The notes under the pieces: model-generated | Told to the model about the DNA's origin: nothing | The model's database searches: none | What the model saw: only the letters and a program-made list of their open reading frames with translations | Made by a program: the position numbers and the translations under genes | Assembly (NCBI GenBank): GCA_016490735.1 | Contig: JAEMWC010000022.1 | Location: forward strand, 602,001 to 666,000 | Source: Pachyseris speciosa | Lineage: Eukaryota; Cnidaria; Anthozoa; Scleractinia; Pachyseridae | DNA: 64,000 nt | Direction: 5' to 3' | Part shown: positions 11,591 through 24,993 of the stretch, piece by piece | Position numbering within the stretch: the first letter of the stretch is position 1 | Layout: each line of letters opens with the position of its first letter

Positions 11591-14500
11591 CCACTCAATC
11601 CCATCGACAGGCCATTGTACTTATCTCAGACGGGAGCAGTGTGACTTATCCTCAAGGCCTGGCCAGGATTTCGAAGACACTGAAGGAAGATGGGATTAAA
11701 GTGGTGGTAGTTGTTGTTGGAGACGCTGATAAAGGATTGGAGAATGTGCGGGAACTCGCTTCTGATGAGAAGTTCATCGTGGTTGTAGGATCCCCTGATC
11801 GACTCAAGATTAAACTTCAGGAAACAATAGACAAGATATTACAAGGTATGTTCACTTGTTTGTCCTTTCATCGCGGTAGCGAGCACACATGTCTTCCAAT
11901 GGGTTTCCGTACACCTACAGTTGCAACCGGACAAATTCAAAAGATAAAAACATCACAAACGAGTTTCCTATTATTTTCTCTCGATAGAGGATTATGGACC
12001 TTTTCTTAGAATAATGTTAAGTTATGTTTTGGAGACGTTTGAGTTTGATCACAGTTAGGGCTTACAGGGATGTTAACACGCACATAAATCCCCCCCCCCC
12101 CAAAAAAAAAAAAATAAATAAATAAAGGAAAGAAAATTACAAATATTCTGACAGGCGGTTATGGACTCTGAGATTGGCTGTATGAAAATAATTTTGTGTT
12201 TTAAGAGTATCACCCACACCCCCCTTCTGAAAAGTGCACCGTGTTTACATTAGGTCATATATTTCGTGCCTCTTCTATTATTAAACTGGCGTCCATCAGT
12301 CCGGAGCATTTATTAGTCTTACCAAGGTTGATAGAAATAAACTTAAAGAAAATTAACAAGATCAGGATTCAGCTGCTTTCTCCTTGGCCTTGATCATTCT
12401 CTCTGTTATATGCATAACCTAATAACTGTTCTTTGTTCCCTCAGATTTTGATAGCTGTGAATGGAAGCGCTGTGACTTTTATTCCAAGTGCGTAAAGCGG
12501 GACGACAGGGCCGAGTGTGAGTGCAGTACGCTGACCAGCAACACAAACAATCCAGTTTGCGGCTCAGATGGGAAGTCTTATCGCAACTTGGATGCAATGA
12601 AAGCGGCGGCCTGCAAAGCACGACAGTGGATTATTCCTAGGCACAGGGGAAGTTGTATCACTGGTAAGTCTGAGGATATTAGAGAGCTTAAGCAACAACG
12701 ACAGCAATGTCGGCAAGAAACGCCACAAAACAATACGTGAAATGGAGTTTACTCGTCGTACGAGTCCAGTTCGAGTCGCTAGTCAAGTTCGAGTCACGAG
12801 TCAGGTTCGCGTCAGCTTCCAAATTTTTTTTCTGTTTTTTTTTTTTCCGTTTTTTGTTTTTCGATTACACTAATGATGTGCGAGCAGTAACCAGAAATAT
12901 TAACTTCCCAGTTGGCGACATTTTTCATTATCGACCAAAAGAGCCATTACCGCTGCGTATTGCCATTGCTTCACCACGATACACGACAACTTTGTACCAC
13001 GGATCGGATCACGGATCGGATCACGGATCGGATCACGGATCGGATCACGGATGGGATATAAAAGTAATAAACAAAAAGTATATTACAATGAACATTGGAG
13101 AAATGTTGACATACTGTGGCATATTGCGTGACATATAGGAGCTCAGGCACCACTGAAAGTAATTTCCCGCCATGGAAAGTGATTTCCCGACATGTAGTCA
13201 CCTTTACCGCTGTCGCCATGGACGAAAGTAAGCGGAAGGTAAGCGTTATTTTATCATTCAGTTATTATTTCTTTTTTAATATCATCTCACGTGTTACTTT
13301 TTCTATATTTGATATTATTTTAGCATATGCAAGAGAAGAGACGAAAAACGAGATGGCCGGGGAGTAACGTTTCTTAGATGTGACGATCAAAGTGTAGTGT
13401 ACATGAGCGATTTATTTAGTTAAATCCATGTTGGCTTCTTCTATGAACTCGCTCAGCTCCTCTTTACCTAAATTAAATCGCAGTTATTACACGCCAAACG
13501 ATTTAAATTGCACGAGTATATGGAACTCAGTGATGAACTTAGAGATCACACAAGAATTTTGGCTGTCTAGTGTGAAATCATTACGTATCTTTCGTATTGT
13601 AATATTATAATAATCTTTACAAACCCCTTGGCCCTTTTAATAATTATATACTATGACCACTGTGACCAAAACTATGCTCGCTGATAAATTATTTTATATG
13701 GAAAACGACAAGTATTTTTTTCAGCGGCGTGAATTCGCTAGCGGAGCTTTTAGGAACCCCCCCGAGGGCTAGTATGAGTTTTCTCAGTGTAGAATAGAAT
13801 TCGATTTATGGTCTTAGGTTTTCGAAAAAATGTCTTAAAGTCTAAAATCTGGTCAACCGTCATTTACACATCCCAGACAAAAGCCCCCCAGACTGTAAGG
13901 GCAACGCACGTCCTCGACCTCTGACCCCGTTCTGGTCGGCGATCATGAGATCAATAATTTATCAACGAGCATAGTTTTGGTCACAGTGGTTATCGTATAT
14001 AATTATTAAAAGAACCAAGGGGTTTGTAAAGATTATTATAATATTACAATACGAAAGATACGTGATGATTTCACACTAGACAGCCAAAATTCTTGTGTGA
14101 TCTCTAAGTTCATCACTGAATTCCATATACTCGTGCAATTTAAATCGTTTGGCATGTAATAACTGCGATTTAATTTAGGTAAAGAGGAGCTGAGCGAGTT
14201 CATAGAAGAAGCCAACAAGGATTTAACTAAATAAATCGCTCACGTACACTACACTTTAATCGTCACATCTAAGAAACGTTACTCCCCGGTCATCTCGTTT
14301 TTCGTCTCTTCTCTTGCCCTTGCTAAAATAATATCAAATATTGAAAAAGGAACGCGTGAGATGAAATTAAAAAAGAAATAATAACTGAATGATAAAATAA
14401 TGCGTAACTTCCGCTTGCTTTCGTCCATGGCGACAGCAGTAAAGGTGACTACATGTCGGGAAATCACTTTCCATGGCGGGAAATTACTTTCAGTGGTGCC

Positions 14501-16190
14501 TGAGCTCCTATATGTCACGCAATATGCCACAGTATGTCAACGTTTCTCCAATGTTCATTGTAATATACTTTTTGTTTATTACTTTTATATCCCATCCGTG
14601 ATCCGATCCGTGATCCGATCCGATCCTGGTTTTGTCGACGCCGAAGTTGTCGTGTATCGTGGTGAAGCAACGGCAATACGCAGCGGTAATGGCTCTTTTG
14701 GTCGAGAATGAAAAATGTCGCCAACTGGGAAGTTAATATTTCTGGTTACTGCTCGCAAAAAAAAAAAAAAACCAAAAAAAAAAAAAAAAAAAAAAATTTG
14801 GAACCTGACTCATGACTCAAACTTGACTAGCGACTCGAACTGGACTCGTGCGACGAGTAAACTCCATGAAGTGAGTGAAAACAATCGCTCTGCACGTGCG
14901 TTTAACATCTACGTACATTGCTTTGCCGTCGACTTCAAAACAACAACGTGGAATGACCAAATTCAATTCTTTTTTCCCTTTATCACCTTCCATAGTAACT
15001 TAGTCCCTGGATAGTTCGCCCACATTTTACAAGTTGAACAAGTACAGTTAGAATAATCGCCAAAGGGTCACAAGAGTAAGAAGTTCCATTTTGAAACGAA
15101 GTTTTTAAAGTGATATTATTAGGGAGTTTAAGAAACAAGGACGCGACGGCAACGAAAACGTCATTTCAAACTATATCCTCTCGTTATTGTAGCACTTTCG
15201 CGATTATTCCAATGTGTTCAACTTGTAAAATGTCGGCGAACTATTCAGGAACTAAATTTCCATGACCGGCGTTGAAGTAAAGGAAAAAAAGAAACATTTG
15301 CATCATGTGCTCACGTTCTCGCCAAAACCTCAAATTTGGTCATTTCACGTTGTTGTTGAGAACGTGAGCCATGATGGCAAATTTTTCTTTCTTTTTCTTT
15401 ACTTTAACGCCGGTCATAGAAATTTAGTTCCTAGATAGTTCGCCGACATTTAACCAGATGAACAAATTGGAATAATTGCGAAAGTGCTTTAATAAAGAGA
15501 AGGTATATTTTGAAATGACGTTTTCGTTGCCGTCACGTCCTCGTTTCTTAAACTCCCTATTACCTCATTATCCCTTAGGAAGGAAAAGGAGAAGGTGTTT
15601 TGAAAGTTTTGCCTGTTTTCTCCGACCTGGCTAATCAAGTAAAGCTTTTAATTTCTTACTGATTCCCTGTTGAAAGTTATACGACACTTAAAAGGTGTTT
15701 TTTCAGGAGAAGGTATTTAAACATATCTTCTCCTGAATGAGAGAAGCAAAAGACCTCATCTCCGGAGTTTAAAGCACATTCTCGAACTTGTTTCGTATCA
15801 AGGCATTGGTATCTGTTTGTTTTTCCACAGATCCTTCCTGTGACACGTTGGACTGTAAATACTACTCATACTGCACGGTCCCTCGTTCAGGAATAGCGAC
15901 CTGCAGGTGCCCTGATCCCGCGGCTTGCGGTAACTCCAGAAACCGTGTGTGCGGGACAGATGGTCTGGCATACGATAATATTTGCCAACTGACATCTGAA
16001 GCATGTAAGAGGTATCATGAGGTCAGAGTGCTTCATGCAGGACTCTGCATACGTAAGTCATGTCACCGCCTTATTTACAACAATGTTTAGTTCGAGCAAA
16101 ATGAGGACGATTTTCTCCAAGAGTTGTGGACGAGTTCATTCTTAGCGTCTAGCTGTGATCTCTTGTGATCGACATCAATCAATCACTCAC

Positions 16191-16241
<51 letters not shown>

Positions 16242-19200
16242 GTCAGTCAGTCAGTCAGTCAATACGTTCCTTCGTCCGTCAGGCAGCCAGGTAGTCAGTC
16301 AGTCAGCCAGCCAGCCAGTCGGCCGGCCGGCCGGTCAGTCAGTCAGTCAGTCAGTCAGTCAGTCAGCCAGCCAGCCAGTCGGCCGGCCGGTCAGTCAGTC
16401 AGTCAGTCAGTCAGTCAGTCAGTCAGTCAATTAGTCGGTCGGTCCAATCACATTAATCCATTTGTACTTTTTACAGAGAAACCAATCGATCTGGTGTTAG
16501 CGTTGAATGGTGCGGGGCAGATCTCTCCAAGCACTTTCCAGCGTCAAAAGGACTTTGTCAAACAGTTTCTTGACACCTACACCGCGTCAGCGCCAGGCGT
16601 TCATGTTGCTTTCATCAATTATGGTTCTGGAGAAATTCTTGTAGAATTTAAGAACTATGATACCGACAACCTCAAGGACAAAGTTGACAGAATGCGTTTA
16701 TCTTCTGGAGGAACAGTGGAGAGCGCGTTAATCAGCGCTGAAAGCCGGCTGTTTGGAGATCCTGAGCTACTGAGATCTTACGCTATCAAAGCTTTGATTA
16801 TGCTGACCGGAGAGCGTGTGAATGAAAGGGACACAGACCTGCGCGATGCAGCATTACCGCTGACCAACAAAGGAATCAAGATTGCGACAATAGCGGTAGG
16901 AAGGACTCCAGATAAGCAGAAACTGATGGTTTTTAGTTCTGGAGAAGAATATGTGTTCGACTTCTCGAGCACTGGGGATCTACCATCTTTAGTGCCAAAG
17001 GTGTATGAAGTAATAATAAAAGGTAATATACAGTCAGTACTGACTCAGAAAAAACCCATGTGCTGCTAACTCTTCCGTCATACTGCCCTCTATACTAAAC
17101 TAATGTTATGCTATGACGTGTTTGCCACAGAAGCAAATATGTTCCTCTGGTTAACTGTTGAAAATTAACTGTTAAAAGTAACAAGACAATTTTTAATTTT
17201 TGCGCACTTCCAAAATTGGTGTTTGAAGCCTTACACTGTTCAGAGAGCGAGGGAGGGGGGAAGGGACCCTCTCAACGTCTCAAATCCCACCCCCCCCCCC
17301 CTCTGCGACTTCCTTATTGGTTGTCGCCTCTGTCAGCCGCTCCTAGTAAAACCTGATCATTGATGTGGATTTTTTCCCGCCTTCCACAACTTGTGTTAAA
17401 GTCCCTTCTTCACCCCAGGATGCTCCCTGCCTTGTTGTTTATGTTTATCATGGAATATTGAAAATGAAATAAAACGCACATTCGTGCACTCATCATTATC
17501 GGGAGCGGAGTTGTATCTGAACAAGAAGCGCAAAAGTGTTACCACCTTTAACTATCGTTTTGTGTACGAAATCAACATCATTCAAAGTTTACTGACAGCT
17601 TTAAGAAAATCACACTATAAAGATCTTTAATTTTATATCTACAAATAGCAGTTAACTCAAGAGTCATTTCTTGTCTTCTACTTTTTTCAGATCCGTGCGA
17701 GAAGAAGGTTTGTAAATACTACTCGCAGTGTGTCTCATATGACGATGGAAAAACCCAGTGCGCATGCGATGATCAATGCCCTAAAGTTGAAGATCCCGTA
17801 TGCGGGACAGATGGGCAGGACTACAGCAACGAGTGTGTTCTGAAGGCCACAGCTTGCCGGGAGAGCAGAGAACTGGCAGTGGCTGATAACAGGCCTTGTG
17901 GAGGTAGGAACAAAGAAGCAACGCACGGTGGAAATGTTTTGTCCTCTAGTAGCATTTTGTTGTCCTTTTTAAAGAGTTCTACTCCATGGTCAGCATTTGT
18001 AAGCATTTTCGTATGTACATCAACCACAGAAATCTTTGCCAGTAGCAACGGGAGGACAGCTCAGAGACGCGACTCAACCTATTCATGTACGCCAACCACT
18101 GGTCACAAAATCAGGAGACCGTGGTTGGAAATTTCAATTCTATAGTTTTAAAAATTCATGTGGAGAGTTTTGCGACAACATTGAAATGTTCTCAGAGGTA
18201 TTTAGTTTTCACGCAGCCACCGACGCAGACGCAGAACTTCAGTTTATCTAGAAACTACATCCTAAGTCAACAAGTCAGTCAGAGCAGAATCCCGTTTATT
18301 AATTGTTACGTTCGTTCGTTCGTTCGTATATTTGTCATTCAGTCTTTCAGGCAGATGCTTAGCTAGCCCGCCTGTTACAAGCTGATTCAATGAACTTTTC
18401 AGCCAGTAAGCCGTTAGTTAGTGGAACAGTCTGATGAATGGCTAACGCTCGAAACGTCAGCTTTTTGAACCTCTGGTCAATTTACATTATCAACTCCGTT
18501 GATAAACCTAATTTTCATTTTGGCGAATGCTTAGACTAATTTTAATTAAGCTGTCAGCAAACCTGCAAGCTAACTCGTTAGTGCTGGACCGTCATTGGGT
18601 GCATCCCACAGACACCAAGAGATATCTCTGTGTTATTTTTTCCAGCCTGTGTTCACGCAATGGACATCGGCATAATACTGGATTCGTCCCGAAGTGTTGG
18701 ACGCTACAACTTTGAGACACTCAAACGCTCTCTGGCCAAGTTCACCGATTATTTCCACGTGTCCAAAGAAGGAACACACTTTGGGTTGATTCACTACAAC
18801 GAGAACGCCTCGCTGGACTTTGATTTCGTCGACTCATCTCTTTACAATCCTGGAGCGCTTAAGGAAAAAATCATGGACATAAAATATGACCCAGGCCTCA
18901 CGCGGACAGACAAGGCCATCAAATTGGCAGGCGAGAGGCTGTTCACTGACAGGGGTGGCGCCAGGAAAGAAGTTCCAAAGTTCTTGATTGTGGTAACCGA
19001 CGGGAAAACTAGCGAGGGGTCATTACCGTACCTTAATGTTACAACACCTTTGAAGGTAACATTCTTTGCTGTGTTGTTTCGCTGTAACTCATTCAGTTAC
19101 GTAAACCGTGCATCTTATTGTAGTACCAATACCTTGTGTTATTTCATTGAATAAGAATTAGGCACTCTGTGAGTGCATGTAGCTACTGCATGCACGCTTT

Positions 19201-22200
19201 CTGGGCCTATCCTGCCCCCAAGGACCTTCAGTCACTCGGACGAACAATTTGATGACATAGAGGCTACTGCTTGGTGCAGTAGCCAAAAAATTACATTGCG
19301 TTTGTGAAATGCAGGGGGACACCATGGAAATATTATTTGCCGCGATGTTTAATGTAGAAGTTTAAACTGAGGTGCGGACGTTTTCCGATGAAATTACCCA
19401 TCATTTTGCCATTTGCCTTTGGATGTTAAGCCGGTCGAAACGAGAACCACTGAGAAGCGACGAGAGAAACTCTTTTCAGAGCAGTGCTCGTTATAATGAT
19501 GATGATGTCAAAATAGACCGTGAAGAGTTGAAGGGAGCTACAGGGGTTCCTCTCTCGGGCTCATTTCTGTCGCTAAATGCAATTCATTGTTGATTGTAGG
19601 CAAAGGGCGTTCAAGCAGTGGCAATTGGTGTTGGAAGTGGAGCTGACAATAACGAGCTAAGAAGTATCGCCATGCATAATACTGATAATGTAATGAAGCT
19701 CGCGTCCTTTGATCAGCTATCAGACAATTTAAAGAACCTCACCTCGGAGCTATGTCAAGGTATGACTAGAAAGGTCATCTATGAACCTGTCAGAGTATTG
19801 ATATTGCTATAAAAAAGTTGCATAACACTCTTAACTCATTCACGACCGGCTCTGCAATTTTGGGTCACTGAAGACCCGCGCTTTGAAAACCTGTAACTTT
19901 TCCAAATCCCGAACTATGTTTGAAATAAGCGATTATTATTGCCAAATACTGAGTTTCTGAGACTTTATCACCCCGTAAACCTACTGAAAGTGCCGATTTT
20001 CCTTGAATATGACTGTTTATTCTGTTGCAAAACCAAAAAACGCTCTAGAACAGCACCAAATATAAGCAACTTTGTTTTGAAGTTTTGAAGACAAAAAACC
20101 CTCTTTAAGCTAAAAGTCCACATTGGCAGTAAACTTCGACTCAACTTCTTGCAATCTGTTCCAATTTGCCTGCTCACTTCCTTAACCCGACCTGGGTAAC
20201 GCTATTTGATTTCAGTTGCTCTCACTGGTCTGACATGTTCGCTTTGTGACCCAAAGGAATTCTGGGATATCCTTGGATAACTGCCGCGTGTTAGTCCGCC
20301 AATTTCCATTTCAGATATTTTTTATAAGTGTCAAGCCACCCGGTCCTGCTGGCAAAATATTGCAGCGATTGCATTATTTACATGTCAAAACTCGTCAAAA
20401 TTACCATGCGAGGTCCCAGAATCTACTCACAGATCGGCTAGGAACACAACTTCACTTCGTGAATCACCATGACTCGATCGAATCCTTTCGGCGGCTCACT
20501 TGGTGTGAAATTGCTTCTCACCTCTGTCTTCTTCCAGAGGATTGCCTCTACCCACCAACCCAGCTTTATGATGCAAGGCAAGGGGCTTCTGAGGTGGAAA
20601 ATGGCTCGAAAAACACACTTATAAATCAAATAAGCAACGAATTGTAGCTGCACTGATCGTTTAGAAATAAACGACAGCTAGCGTGACAAGCGTGACATGA
20701 AAGATAGAGCCTTCGATGTTGTGGACCAGCGAAATCTACGTGGTAACCCCTTATATGGAATAAGCAGACCGACTTGACCTCAGACCCTCGAAAATTACAG
20801 AAAAACATGTACAAAATGGCGGACGGAAATGAGTTAAACAACCATTAATAATGCATGAGGGAAATACAAAAGAAATTTATTTTTGATGAGTGTCTTTATA
20901 TCTGATAAAGACACGGCTACATTTTACATCCGATTTTCTAGGCAAAAATAGCCCCAAATCTAAATTTCAGTGAAAGAATGGATAGATGTACAGTAAAGCT
21001 TTTAAGCCGTTCAATAATTTTATCAAGTCCTAAAACACTTGGCTGCGCCTCGTGTTTTAAACTTGATAAAACACTCCCGCTCATTTATTAAACATAACGT
21101 AAAAGTGAACGCAACAGCGCACTTAACCAACGTGAACTCGAAATGAAGAGTTTCCTTGTGCTAAGCACAAGGCATAGGAAAACCGGGCAAAGCGCGCGAA
21201 ACTCGCCCAAGTGGTGCTGAGGGCGGGAAAGTGCGGGAAAACCACTTTTGACAATCGGCAAGAGGGAGCTGTTTTACAAGCTTTATTTTAACGATTATGT
21301 TAGATTAGGACCAGGCTGGGCCTACCAATGTTGTTTGGGCTGCTTTCTAATTTGTTTTATTTACAGAGACAATAGAATGCTTAAGCAACAAGGACGGCGA
21401 CGGCAACAAGAACGTCACAAAACAATAGGATCAATGAGCAAAAACAATCGCTCTGCACGTGCGTTTTACATTATGGTACATTTCTTTGCCGTCCTCTGCT
21501 AAACAACAACGTGAAATGAGGTTTTTTGGAGAACGTGAGCGCATGACGGTGAACTCTTCGTTCTTTTTCTCAACTTCAATGCCGTTTTTACTACTTTGGC
21601 TCTAGGATAGTTCACCAGCATTTTACAAGTTAAACAAGTTGGAAAAATCGCGAAAGAGTAAAAATAACGAGAAGTTACAATTTGAAATGACGTCAGTTTT
21701 CGTTGCCGTTGCCGTCGTCGTTGCTTGAGCTCTCTAATATAAGGTTTCTATTAATTAATTACACCAATTACTACCGTGGATAATTTGGTTAAATTATCAC
21801 TGCATTCCTGTGGATGACATCTCATCTGTTTCACCTTCACAGCGATAGAACCATTGAATCTCGTTTTTGCCATCAATGCAAACGGAAAAGATGCCAAAGA
21901 TAATTTTAAGCGTATGACCAAGACCATCACCTCTATCATCGACTCTTACGGACAGACCAAAATAAACTACGGATTGATTGTGTACGGCAGCACTGCGGTG
22001 TCTCGAATCCAGCTGACTGAGAAATTCAAAGACGATGAACAGTTGAAGAGTTACGTAAAGATGGTTCAGCAAGGAAGCGGTGGAGCTGATCTAACAGCTG
22101 CTCTGGAGAACGCGAAGAATATATTCAGTGGTGAAATACCCAAACGTCGTAATGTATTGGTTGTTATGACCGACAGCAAAGCGACTGGAAGCAAAGACAA

Positions 22201-24873
22201 GATGCAGCCCACTGCAGACGAGCTACATGAGATGCGAGTCAAGATCATTACGGTTGCTATAGGAGATGAGGCGGATCGCAGTGAATTGCGCCCACTGTCG
22301 CCGCGGAAAGATAACAGCCTGCAAGATGAACCCAAGGAAAGTCCCAAGCAGCTCGGGGATAGAATTATGAAGGAGGCTGTCAAATGTAAGTTTTGTGTGA
22401 CACCTAAGTCTTGAAATGACTTTGTTTCAATTCGGACGTTTATAACCTGTTGTGTTTAAGGTGCGGCTTACGCTACTGATATTTTGATTTTGATGCCTTG
22501 TTCTCAAAGAGGAGGAGAAAGAAGAGGCGGAGGGAGCGGAGGAATGGGTAGAGGAGAAGGGGGGGGGGGGGGGGGGGGAGGAGACATTGAATAATTTTAA
22601 TATGCTAACACGTAAGAGATGGAGACGAAATTGTACGCTAGATGTTTGAGTTAAATGAATGGCATTGTTCCACTTAAGCAGCATTTTGCCTCAGCGATTA
22701 CAGTTGCCATAATTGCTTCGCCAATTTCTTTACTTCTTTTCTTTATATTTTTTTATAGCCATGGAATATGTTCCTTTAGTGGATCTGGGCTTTGCACTAA
22801 GTGCTTCTGCGGTGGATGCCCCTAAGAACTTCGACAAAATGAAATCTGTCATCAGTTCCATAGTCGATCAGTACAGCATTAGCCGGGTTAGGTATGGTGT
22901 GGTAGTTTACGGTGACGAGGTAAAGACCAGCATCGGGTTCCAGCAAGTGTTTCCTAAGGGGGAAGACCTGGTGCGATACCTTGCAACTGTGAAACCCGCG
23001 TCTGGCGGCTCAAACCTGGAGAAAGGGCTTGAAGAAGGCAGGGAGCTCTTCAGATCGAGAGCGACGCGTCCAGAGGCGCACAAAGTTCTCGTGGTGTTTA
23101 CCGACTCGAAATCCACCGGAGATGGGATGAAGGCTGTGGAGTCAGCAAAGGAGCTTAGAGATCAGAGTATTAAGGTGATTGCTGTTGGATTGGGGAGCGG
23201 GTTTGACCTGACGGAGCTTAAGGATGTTGCCACGGACGGACGCCACGCGATCCCTGCTAAGAAGACTGATGACTCTGAAGAACTGGCTAACGAGGTTATG
23301 GCACTTGCTTTTGAAGGTATTTGTGTTCAATTGAAGCAGCATTTACATCTCGTTTGCAATAAATACTGGAGCTTACTAAAAACAAACAGGCACGATGCGT
23401 CGAAGGTTTAACAAGGCGGTCGATGAAATATTAACAGCTGTGCCAACTGAGTATTTTATGTGTCTTTCAGGAGGCATATCTTAGCAATTTTGATTGTTGT
23501 TGCCACCGCTGGTGTCGAGGTTTTCGAAGCCAAAAAACGGAGAAGGGGAATATCAGAGAATCAGCAATGCATAGATACATGTAATCTCAGTTTTATTTTG
23601 TAACACACGACTCGCTGTTAATTACGTTTACCACGAGCAAACCCTGTGTTCTGCTGTTTCATAGGTGAAAACAATGTTTCGTAATGTCATAAAATGATAC
23701 ACCTCATACGTCCTTCGTGAATATCTGATCATCGGTAGATGTTGAGCATACTCTTCCAAACGCTTGTTCCAGACTTTATAAACAGGCACACACACTTTCT
23801 ATTTCGTTGTTAATTTTGAAAATAAAAATGCAATTCCAAATTTTTTCCCGTCCGGCCCGACCTGACTCGGTCAATAAGTGTTTTATCATATGGCCTCTTT
23901 AGCCTCTTCATGAGCACGTGGGAGATGTATGTATTTGTTTTCTGGTTGTAAAATCAATTTATATGGTTAGATCGTCGTATCGCTCGGGCCGTACGTGTTC
24001 CTAACTGGGCCATACGGCTTTTTCCGGCCCTGCTCGTGCTAAGGCGTACGGACCTCACACGGGGATTTTCTCAATAGTTTCACAATGAAAACGCGCGTGG
24101 GGTCGCACGGGTCATACGATAAAAGCATCTTATTGTTTATTCTCTTTTCAGAAATCGTTGACGTTCCAACGGTAGATCTTGCCTTTGCCTTAAGCGCTAC
24201 CGCTGCTGATGCCAACGCAAATTTCAAACTGATGAAAGACGTCATCACATCCTTCGCCGACATGTACGGCATGGCAAAGGTTAATTACGCCTTGATAGCG
24301 TACGGCCAGACGTCAACAAAGTGGCTTGACTTCCAAAGCCAACCGGCTAATCTTGAGGTTCTCAAAAGGACGGTAGATAGAATCACCAGGGAGGGAGGGG
24401 TTGTGGCGCTGGATAAAGCTGTCGAGGAAGCGAGAAAGTTGTTTGATGGAAGCAGGCCACATGCTCGTAAGGTAAAAAATTCTTGACATCCAACAGTTTC
24501 ACGTACTGAGAACTATTTGGTTTTCCCCCGAACTTCAATCTCTGCGAACTTAACCAAAAGCGTTCGGATCAGTCGAAATTGTTGTCCGGTTTCAGAAAAT
24601 CTTTCACTGAAATGATCGCTTCACGTGCTGAATTTAGACTCAAAAGTAACAGTCGATGGAATGGCATTCCTTCCAAAAGGGGTTTGTACATCTTGTTGCT
24701 CATGCTTCAGACATCGGTTTAATCGTCCAAAGACCCGATTTTGAGTAGAATCTAATTTCTCCTTACAATATTGCTAACGAATCAAATATCCAGGTCATGA
24801 GAAAAAAAAAACTATCACTCAAGATTAAATAGTTTGAAGGTTAAACGCCAGTAGTGTGCATCACCTTCCTTGA

Positions 24874-24935
<62 letters not shown>

Positions 24936-24936
24936 G

Positions 24937-24993
<57 letters not shown>

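Noticed and set aside
13428..14218. Pair of mirrored 60-codon frames as genes
   Set aside because: They are the same sequence in the two arms of the foldback element, with no known domain.
16155..16440. Open frames coding for Q-S-I-N and S-V-S-Q repeats
   Set aside because: They are translations of the AATC/AGTC microsatellite in intron 8, before the exon 9 acceptor.
22066..22383. Long minus-strand frames opposite the vWFA exons
   Set aside because: They are shadows of the coding strand with no domain, start or splice context, and recur opposite almost every module.
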